From Zychaea mexicana (Eukaryota > Mucoromycota > Mucoromycetes > Mucorales > Lichtheimiaceae): a stretch of 64,000 nucleotides of DNA. Below the pieces are notes generated by a model. The model did no database searches and was not told the origin of the DNA. It worked only from the letters and a program-made list of their open reading frames with translations. This document shows positions 1 to 9,167 of this stretch, one piece after another (within the stretch, counting starts at the first letter, position 1; each line of letters starts with the position of its first letter). The stretch lies in contig NW_026516762.1 of assembly GCF_025766255.1 (NCBI RefSeq), positions 62,001-126,000 of the forward strand. Reading direction: 5' to 3'. Both the position numbers and the translations under genes were made by a program.

Positions 1-181
1 GTAGATCCAGCAGAGTGTCTAGCTTAGCTGTATCAAAGTAAAGCTGTAGTTTATCTATTAAAATGTATTGAACTAATGATATTATTGAGAAAACCAATGG
101 TTCGTAGCAGAGCTGGGGGTGCACAGCGAAAAAGAAAAAAAAACGCCGACCCTTCCTTTATTTCACTCACAGTATGGTGCC

Positions 182-2383
182 ATGAGGATCTTGACATGGA
201 ATATTAACGGCCTTTCAACAACGCTTCACTACCACCCATGGTCCGATACCAAATCATACGAGGTAACCAGCAATGTCAATCGACAATATCCTTTCGGCAA
301 CGATTTTAAAACGATCTAAACGATCAAACTGGGTGTCTTTTAGAATCTATTAAACGCGTTGGAAGCTGATATAATATGGCAAGTTGTTGTGAAAACAATC
401 GCGTGTTTCCTTATTCTAAGTAATCATGCAGAGAACCCGTTTAAACTCGATTGGTTGACCTTTATAATTACATACAGTCTACAAGAAATTAAATGCCAAC
501 GATCAAAGTTAACACGCGACATGGCTCTCGTCCCTGGGTTTGACGCGTATTTCTCCTTTTCGAAAGTAAAACTAGGATATTCTGGCGTAGCCGTCTATGT
601 CAAGCAACCACTACAGCCCCGGTGGACTGAGGAGGGTATTACTGGCGTGCTGAACGCCCGCACACACGATCCGGATTTCGAGCCATTTCTAGAGACGCTG
701 TCGACGGATGCTCGGGCGCTGGACGCCGAAGGACGGTGCATCATTATGGATTTCAACGCATTTATCCTTTTCAACATTTATTTTCCAAACGATGCCAGCG
801 AGGCCCGTCGTGATTTCAAAATGGACTACCATCGCTGTGTGCGTCGACGGATCGATGATTATTTGAAGCAGGGAAAACAAGTTGTGCTTGTGGGCGATAT
901 CAATGCGGTGCATGAAGAAATCGACCATTGTGACCCTAAAAAGAGCATGAAGGAGCATGAAATTACTGATTTCAAGGCACTGCCGCATCGGGCGTGGCTC
1001 GATCAGATTATCGTGCCGAAAGGGCCGCTGGTTGATGTATGTCGAGAATATCATCCAGAGCGGCGAGGCATGTTCACCTGTAAGTTTTGTGGTAGTGGTT
1101 GATTCGTTGTATCATGTCAATTTCTTGCTTTACTCACTTTGTTCTAATGTACTAGGCTGGAATATGCGATTGAACTCAAGGTAGGACCGGACTCACTTTG
1201 ACCAACTTGGAAGGATGTTTCCATATTGATACATTTCCTTCAATCTCATCTCTTGACTTGTGTGAACTAGACCGGCAAACTATGGTAAGACTGTGGAGGA
1301 ACCTGATCCGCACTTCAACTGAAAGAGATCGCTATAAAACTATGGCTAACCGGGTCCAATCTTTTGGATAGGCACGCGGATTGATTATGTTCTTGCGTCA
1401 ACAGGACTGGAAGAATGGTTCAAAGCTGCTGATATCCGGCCGGATATATTGGGTTCTGATCATTGTCCAGTCTATGCTGATTTCCACGAGCAAGTACAAG
1501 ACAAGCAGGGCATATTAACAAGAATCGAAGATAGGCTGAAATCCGAAAGTGTCGAACCATCTGCCCTTTTCGCACGAAACTACGAAGAATTTTCTGACAA
1601 GCAGAAAAAGCTAATGAGCTGGTTTGGCAAAGAACCCGGAGCAACTACAACAGCAGCTTCACCAGTACCGACCACTAGCCCCAGCAACAATGCTAGTGTC
1701 AATCCTGTCATGAGTAGTACTACTGCAACAACAACAACAGTAGCAGTAACATCAACCCCGCAAAAATCCACAGTTGTCGTGCCACCAAACACTATTTCAT
1801 CAAAAAGAAAGTCAACAGCTCAGCATCCATCGCCTAAGAAAGGACAAAAACTGTTACAGTCATATTTTGGTGGTGGTGGGGGCGGCCACAGGATAAGCCG
1901 TGATAATGAAGGCGGTATTGGCACCAACTTGGTAAAGGAAGCACCACCGTCATCATCATCACCGCCACCACTATCAGCAGCAACAGCAGTAACTTCGGCT
2001 AAAGGAGCAAACGATAAAGTCGACGGTAACGAAACTGTCGATCTGGAAACTCTGATGAATGAAGCCAAGGAGCGACAGGTTTCAAAGCAGTCGTGGAACT
2101 CATTGTTCACGCCCAAAGCAGTACCGCTATGCACGGTACACAAAGAACCGTGTAAGCTAAAGACAGTAACAAAGAAAGGGCCCAATCAGGGAAGAAAGTT
2201 TTATGTTTGCTCCAGGCAAGTACTGTGTGTTACTTTTCTCTATTTGACTGATTATCCTGTGTTGGTCTAATCTAGAGCTTATCTAATAGGCCTTTTGGAT
2301 CGAACGAACAATCGGCAACAAACGAATACCAGTGTGATTTCTTTGAATGGAAACATGAGTCTAGCAACGGGAAATACAAGTGA
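182..2383 (+). CDS. APN2: DNA-(apurinic/apyrimidinic site) endonuclease 2, ExoIII family
   Basis: Likely class II AP endonuclease/3'-phosphodiesterase acting in nuclear base-excision repair. Exons: 182-262, 344-378, 478-1079, 1156-1180, 1271-1284 (14 nt), 1372-2215, 2290-2383; together 564 aa in frame. It opens with MRILTWNINGL. The metal-binding LQEIK motif follows, reconstructed as DIICLQEIKCQR across intron 2. Further ExoIII-fold motifs are VLVGDINAVHEEID, MFTCWNMRLNSRPANYGTRIDYVL and the catalytic GSDHCPVYADF. A Ser/Thr/Pro-rich linker carries a PIP-like QKLLQSYF. The C-terminus is a zf-GRF domain (CTVHKEPCKLKTVTKKGPNQ, then FYVCSR, then CDFFEW), typical of APE2-type enzymes. Introns 2 (379-477) and 6 (2216-2289) start with GC (GCAAGT); the others are GT-AG. 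The start is the first in-frame ATG before the conserved MRILTWN. Confidence 0.93.
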
Positions 2384-2617
2384 AATGCTCATGTACAAGT
2401 ACCATCCTAGTGCTAATAAAAAAGGAAAAAGTGAGTCCGACACAGAAAAAAGGGATCGACGATGATGTTGGTCACACGTGGAAAAACGTGACAATAGGTG
2501 TTTGTGCGCCGCGTAACTCCTCTCATGGCCAAGAGAAAAAAAAAATAGGGTAGAACGTGCCGAAATGCTCATTTGAGCACAGTTTATTCTAAGAAATACG
2601 TATGACATGTACTGAGC

Positions 2618-3184
2618 TCAGCAACATTCTTCGGCAGCAAAGCAGAGACATAAAGCAGCCAAGCTAGATATAAACAGGATTGCCGATAACAATGTATACG
2701 TCTTTTTTAATAAGTACTTTGCATAATTATTCACGAGACCGAATATATCGACATATTGTCCAAGAAAGTATTATTACCATCCCCAACAGCAGGCATCGTC
2801 TGTCCGGCTCTGTGTTTGTTGAACTATTACTGTTTGTGGAGGAGGGGTCGGTTGATAATAGTACACTGTATATACGAATTGTTGGATGAGTTCATGCGCT
2901 TTCTTGGTACGCTTATAAAGCGAAAAAAATATAAGCTTGCCTCCATGTTGTTGATAATGCGGCTGATAAGAGGAGGATGCAGGGCTGTAGGGATATCCAG
3001 GAACTTGATGGTATGCAGGTGGTGGTTGCTGATAGTAACTGCTATTGCCATTATGAATATTGGCCTCATTGCTGTGGGAGGCAGCAGTAGTAGTAGTAGC
3101 AGCAGCAGCAGCATCATTGTAACATGGTGGTGGCAGAACAGGTGCTGAAGTAGGGCGGAATCTATGCTGCTCGGGTGCACCCAT
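2618..3184 (-). CDS. CYSTM (cysteine-rich transmembrane module) protein
   Basis: Small Pro/Gln/Tyr-rich protein ending in a cysteine-rich membrane module. Exon 1 is 2778-3184 and exon 2 is 2618-2663, joined by a GT-AG intron (2664-2777); 150 aa. The N-terminal part is low complexity (Ala/Thr run, YYQQPPPAYHQVPGYPYS). The spliced C-terminus reads DDACCWG + CLAALCLCFAAEECC, the CYSTM consensus (CCxGCLAALCxCC). Without splicing the frame stops right after CCWGW, so the intron explains the domain. CYSTM proteins are tail-anchored, palmitoylated plasma-membrane proteins linked to stress tolerance (family knowledge). A further 75-nt GC-AG intron (GCAAGC...ATACAG, about 2866-2940) could remove the odd LIFFSLYKRTKKAHE stretch; it is divisible by 3, so both forms stay open. 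Confidence 0.8.
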
Positions 3185-5353
3185 TCGCACAATGTAAATC
3201 CTGTTCCGAAATCACTTTTGGCGACGAGAAAAAGGAAGTAGTGCAACTCGCGAAACAGAAAAGATATATTTTGTTACTAGGAAAAAGGAAGGTGGTGAAA
3301 AGAGCTTTGTTGAGCCTCGCCTCTTTCGTAGGTGCCTGAAACATATATTACATTACGATGGGCCGACTCCGCCAAAGTCTTTTTTTAGGATTTTGGCCTT
3401 CTTGGCCTAGTGTGCTTCTCACCAGTTCGTCTTAACTAATGGAAGAAACAGATACGATCTTCATGACGCTATTCTTCTACTGCTCTTGTCTGAGCTAATG
3501 TTTATACGTATATGCGTCAGATGTACCACAGTTCCTTTTTCATTAGACACGAGAGGTCGTCCGTAGCACAATGGATCAAGTGAGCTTAGAGCTCAGTATA
3601 TATCTGCATAAGTAGCGGTACCTAGCCAACCGTAGATAACATCGTCGTAGTACGAGTAGTAGCTTTGTATGCGATATGCATAACGAACTAGATATACTTT
3701 GAATCGAAAAACTGTTTGCTTCAGAGAGCCGTATAAATGTGTAGTGAATAGTAGGATAATCAAGTTGGCTCATGTTTTTGCAAATCGGCCGAGATGCTTG
3801 AAATTTACACTGCAAGCCAAAACAGTGATTGGTCATATTAAACTCGCTAGAAATACAATATTTTAACTACTTACAGTAATTCGAAAAGCTCTCGATAAAT
3901 ATGGTCGCGGCATTGATCGCCTTATCCTCACAAATTACTTGAAAAATACTCATATACCTTTCATATATCATATCTGAGTACGGTTATATGACTGTATAAA
4001 GACATTTAATGGTTTTTTTTCTTTAGACATACAAATAGATATGTAATTCTGACAAGGTGGCGACAAAGAAGTACGGTGATCTGACGATCACATCGCCGTG
4101 CCAAGCTGCAAAAAATGCGTCGGTCTTGATCACATAGACGTAAAACTAGTTCAATACATTGTATGGCTCGAACAGCAAAAGCCGTTGGAGAGAGACCTTG
4201 TTCACCGATTGCGGAAAAAGCCATCAAAAACGACATGGCCCCAACTTTCATTCAACACAATTATCTCTGTTTCCTTGACAAATTTGCGCACTTGCATGGA
4301 TTCTTGTGGCTTAAAATCATAGATAGTCGACAGAATCAATACTGATGATCATCATACTTTCATTGTGCAAAATATGTCGCCAATATAGCAGGGAAAGCAA
4401 AGCTTCGGATCCTACCAACTACTTCGTTGTCAAACGCATCATCAGAATGTACGTACTACCACAAGCAGCAAAGAGGGCAATAGGGCAAGAAGCAGAATAT
4501 ATTACATTTGTGATTTTACAACGACACAGGGCCGGCGCATCCACGTGTAACCTGCAGTGATTCCCTACTTAGAATGCAACCTCAAAAGGTTTCTGAAAAA
4601 TCTTGAAACAACCGAGGACTAACATAAAGTGGGAGAGATTTACTGTAGGCAGTATTGTCTATAACTATCCCAAAATGATCATTTATGTAGTGCAACAATG
4701 TTCGAATTATGGATCTCCCTTGTTTCCTCTTGTACAACTTTTGTTTTCAATAAAGTTGTCTCTTTTGCACGTATCATTACTACATGCCGCTGCAGCATCA
4801 GCTGTACGAATGTGTTTAGCTGTCGAGTATCATCATGGAACTGTGTGATCAGTTTTATATTTGATCCGCAAGAAGATTGATATAAGCAATTGAAAAATCT
4901 ACAACTCGTTGATAGTGTAACATCTAGAATTTGTGGTCAAACGAGCCGAATATATGCGCTAACAATTTAAGCCATAATACCTACAAACACCATTGTCAGG
5001 ACTAACTTTGTATAAGCTGTGTTGTTGCAGCTGTCCCGCCTAGAACATAATTTGGTCGGTACTGCTAATGGTACTGTATCATAGCAGTACTACAGGAGGA
5101 TTCTTGTATCAAAGTATTATAGTAGTGCATCTTCCTTGTGAACTCTGAAATTTTTTATATGATTTTACTGCTGTTGCATGAAGGGGTAATTTATGCGAGG
5201 ATTGTAGTGGCGAAGGGCGCATGTCAAAGATATCCCACAGGATGTGTCATAGTCTTCCAAGCCACCCGGATCTACTCCTCCCCTTCCTATATTGGAGTGA
5301 TTTCTGGAGCGGGATATTTGAGAACACGACAAGTTGCCCTTGAAACACGCCTC
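3185..5353. other. Intergenic region without a recognisable gene
   Basis: Lies between the divergent CYSTM gene and FRS1. It is AT-rich with only short unrelated open frames on both strands. A stretch at 4098-4322 has two overlapping frames (one containing CKKCVGLDH) that match no family I know. No RNA gene, terminal repeat or recognisable mobile element was seen. Confidence 0.5.
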
Positions 5354-7884
5354 ATGCCCATCGTTACCGTCGACAAGCAGCGCCTCTTTGAGGCATTAGA
5401 AAGAGAGTACAGTACGTTTCTTGGAAAAATTGGGTTTTTTTATTTCATTTGGCAGGACGGATATTGGAAGAAATGGAAATATTATGCCTTCAGATATTTA
5501 ATACGACATGACCTTTATATTAGCTTCCGAGGAGTTCAATGAACTCTGCTTCCGTTTCGGTATCGAACTCGAGGAAGACGTAAGAACGAAAAAGATAGAC
5601 TCGTTTACGATTTCGAAAATTAGAAACAAAAGTCTAATCGCTTTCCACTGAATTTGTGTAAAGACCTCGGAAAACGATCCCTCGGAAAAGGGTGAAGGTG
5701 AACGTGCTCAGCTCAAGATTGATATCCCTGCCAACAGGTTAGAATGTTTCGAAAAGTGGAAATGGCGAAATTGGAATTACTATTGCTACAAGTGACATAC
5801 ACAAAGACGAGCGAAACTGACATCTATTCATAAAATAGATATGATTTGTTGTGCGAAGAAGGTCTTGCACAGGCTTTGCGTGTGTTTGAAGGCAAGTGCA
5901 AACCACCAGCGTACAAGCTTGTCAAGCCCGCCAGTGGCAAATTGGAACAAGTCATTGTTAAGCCAGAGGTATGAATAATGGAGGAGCTGTGTAATAAAGA
6001 TAGTTGACATTAACCGTATCTTACCAATAAACAGACCGCTCAAATCCGTCCTGCTATTGTCGCCGCTATTCTTCGCGACATTACTTTCACTCAAGCAAGC
6101 TATGACAGCTTCATTGATCTCCAAGATAAGCTCCACAACAACATTTGCCGGTAAATGGAGTTGCAGTAATAGCGATTTTATATATCATACTTGCAATTGA
6201 GAAGGGCTATATGCTAAATGAGGTCGAGTTTAGAAAACGCACGCTTGCTTCGATGGGTACACATGATCTAGATACTATTCAAGGTCCCTTCACATACGAA
6301 GCACTGCCACACAAGGATATCAAATTTGTTCCTCTTAACCAGACTGTGGAGTTGGATGGCGATTCATTGATGGAGTTCTATGAGGTATATGGCATTTGGA
6401 GTTACAGGGAAAGGGTACAGAGGTGTGGCGAGAGTATGGTAAAAAGGTGATCAGTTTAGTATGTAACTTTTGGGTCCTAATATATATCGACAAACAAATA
6501 CAGAACGACAAGAATTTGGGTCGCTACCTTCATATCATTCGCGACTCACCTGTCTATCCTGTCGTATACGATGCCAACCGCACTGTCTGCTCGCTTCCTC
6601 CTATCATCAACTCTGAACACTCAAAGATCAAATTGACCACAAAGAACGTCTTTATCGAAATCACAGCCACTGACGAGCACAAAGCCACCATTGTTCTCAA
6701 CACCTTGGTTGCCATGTTCTCTCAATACTGCGCCAAGCCCTTCACGTGAGTAGCAATTTCTATTGCTGGCTACTAAGACAAGATGACAAAAGAGGGGATC
6801 CGATAATAACTGTGAGGGGTATCTGTAGTGTCGAACCTGTAGAGATCGTATATCCCGATGGTGCTGTTAAGCAGATGCCAAAGATTGAGTCCTGGCGCGC
6901 CACTGCCAAGGTAGACTACATCAACTCATGTGCTGCCTTGGACCTGAGCGGTGATGACATTTGTCGATTGTTGGAAAAGATGAGTTTGGAAGCCGAGATC
7001 AACCCTAGCGACACCAACGAAGTACTTGTGGACGTTCCCCCAACGCGTTGGGACATTTTGCATGCAGCCGATATCATGGAAGACGTTTGCATCTCATACG
7101 GCTACGACAACTTGCCAAAGAAAATGCCTGGTGTCACCACCTTTGGCTCTGCGTTGCCGGTGAATAAATTGGCGGACCATGCTCGTCGTGAGTTGGCTAT
7201 GGCGGGCTTCACTGAAGTTGCACCTCTCATTCTATGCTCGCACGACGAAAACTTCAAGTTTTTGAACCGCAAGGATGATGGCACGACTGCTATCAAGTTA
7301 GCTAACCCAAAGACGATTGAATACCAAGTCGTTCGCACTTCGCTTTTGCCTGGTGTGCTCAAGACTATCAACAATAACAAGAAGTTGCCTCTGCCTATCA
7401 AGGTCTTTGAGGTGTCGGATATTGGCTTGAAGGATGAATCGCGTGAACGTAGAACACGTAATGAACGCCATGTGTGCGCTGCTTACATGTCCAAGACTTC
7501 TGGTTTCGAAGTCATCCATGGTCTGCTTAACCGCATGATGGAAATGCTCAGCACCAAGCTTATCTCTAAAACTAGCAAGGAACTGGGTTACTGGATTGTG
7601 GAATCTGAACGTAAGTTGCTGTACTGTGTTGTTTAGTAGAGGGATATTGGATACGCTTTACATGCTGACCTGATGATCGGCCCTTTTATCTCTTGTGATA
7701 TATAGACGCCACATATTTCCCTGGCCGTTCTGCAGATATCCACTTGCGCTATTTAACCGAGCAGGGCGAACGCAAGGAACTTGTGATTGGTTCCTTCGGC
7801 GTGCTTCACCCTGAGGTCCTCAACAACTTTGAATTAACTCATCCCGCCACTGTCCTTGAATTTAACCTTGAGCCTTTTGTTTAA
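5354..7884 (+). CDS. FRS1: Phenylalanine--tRNA ligase beta subunit, cytosolic
   Basis: Beta chain of the alpha2-beta2 cytosolic PheRS, which charges tRNA-Phe. Nine exons: 5354-5411, 5524-5579, 5664-5737, 5839-5968, 6035-6150, 6234-6384, 6504-6745, 6829-7610, 7706-7884; all introns GT-AG, 595 aa, the length of the yeast protein. It starts [39 protein letters not shown] and [11 protein letters not shown] follow, then the B3/B4 editing region ([16 protein letters not shown] and [11 protein letters not shown]). Next come the B5 region ([20 protein letters not shown]) and the catalytic-like core ([34 protein letters not shown]). It ends FNLEPFV. The frame runs unbroken across all junctions, so this looks functional. 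Confidence 0.95.
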
Positions 7885-8046
7885 ACACTTCACTTAAACA
7901 ATCACGCCTCATAAAAAAACAAAAGAAAAGATGTATAGATATAAAAACATAAAAATTAAAGCTTTTTTGTATCCTCACGTTCTATCTTGCTGACGTTTTC
8001 CAATGTAATAGCTTTTATAATCATTTACTACTGCTACTAAAAAAAA

Positions 8047-9017
8047 TCAATTGCTTATTGTATCAATGCTGCTGCTGTTGCTGCTGTTGTTGAATTGTTT
8101 AAAGAACTCCACCAGACCGCAAAGCAACGCATCGGCACCTGTTTCTTCGTCACCAAGTTTTGGATCATTCTTATGTCAACCATTTTTCCAACAGTTTAGT
8201 AAACAATATTAATAACGATGGGAGCGAGAGAAGACCAATTTGTAGTCTAGAGGTTCCAAGTTGTTTGCGTACCCTTAATTGCAGAGCGAGATGTTCCATA
8301 TTCGCACATTGTAAGCCCCTGTTTGTCGTTACACAATAAGCATGTTTAATTCGTTGTCTCGATTTAAGGTTGGTTATGGTTGTTGCTTGTATATGTCATG
8401 TGCTTACCTGCATAATTCTTTCATCAACCGTTGGACCAATCGTTTCTATGATATCCCATATGTGAAAAAAAGTAGCATTACGTGCTGATGAGTACATTGT
8501 AAGGAAAGTCAGCGCTTTAATGTAAGTGGTGAGGTACTTTTATCTATCATCAAAAGAAGTATCATATTTACTCGTTCGATCTCACAAAGAGTTTGCGTTC
8601 CTGTTACTGTTGCTTCTGGTGCTCCTTCTGTTGTAGTACTTGTGCTTGCAGTGGCAGCGACCGCCGCCGTAGTTGTCGCTGCTTTTGTCAACGAGGAACC
8701 ACCCGTGCCACTAAACACAAAGGACATTGTTTCCGGTGTCAAAATAGGCGGTGAATCCCTGTGCCTTTCAATATTGGACAATATCTCTCTTGCAGACTAT
8801 TGCCCATCAATCCGTCCGACGACTGCGGTGTGTGCTGAAGAATTGTTGATCTTGTAGTGGTGGTTGTCGCATTTAGAACTGGCAGTTGGGATGACGGGGA
8901 GGAGGACGAAGAAGAAGAAGAAGAAGACGGTGATGAACCGATGTTTTCTGGTTGTTGCTGGAGGCGTGATTGCTGTTGTTGCCGCCGTTGCTCCGCGGTA
9001 GGTATTTTGAAATACAT
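8047..9017 (-). CDS. Unrecognised multi-exon protein, boundaries approximate
   Basis: I do not recognise the family. Protein-like exon segments run in series on the minus strand. From about 9017 there is a Gln/Ser-rich start (MYFKIPTAEQRRQQQQ), then a segment near 8590-8790 with RDSPPILTPETMSFVFSGTG. Exon 8408-8536 reads YLTTYIKALTFLTMYS, then HIWDIIETIGPTVDERIMQ, and ends at a GTAAGC donor. Exon 8273-8318 follows. The last exon 8047-8144 reads TGADALLCGLVEFFKQF and has a Ser/Asn tail and stop. The first two segments are in different frames and I found no convincing splice pair between them, so a missed intron, a frameshift or a different 5' exon is possible. The gene lies about 150 bp downstream of, and in tandem with, the Nvj2-like gene. 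Confidence 0.45.
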
Positions 9018-9167
9018 TCTTTGGCTCGTAGAGTAGTTTATTTCAGCAAACTGTTGCAGTCAGTAACAATAAGGAGATAGAACAACAAAGAAGAAAAGAA
9101 CATCTTGGAAACAGAAGGAAAAAAATTAGGAAGAAAAACAGGTTGAGAAATTGGTTTATTTATATTG

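Noticed and set aside
2279..2608. 109-codon minus-strand frame opposite the APN2 3' end
   Set aside because: Partly antisense to the conserved zf-GRF exon, with no domain of its own.
2827..3246. 139-codon minus-strand frame overlapping the CYSTM gene
   Set aside because: Shadow of the low-complexity CYSTM coding sequence in another frame; Leu-run artefact of the GCA/GCT repeats.
3552..3625. tRNA-like start (GTCCGTAGCACAATGGATCAA)
   Set aside because: Resembles a tRNA-Arg 5' half, but no T-arm/B box (GGTTCGANTCC) or matching acceptor stem follows.
4098..4345. Two overlapping short frames (one with CKKCVGLDH)
   Set aside because: No known domain, no splice context and no ATG for the first. 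Probably chance.
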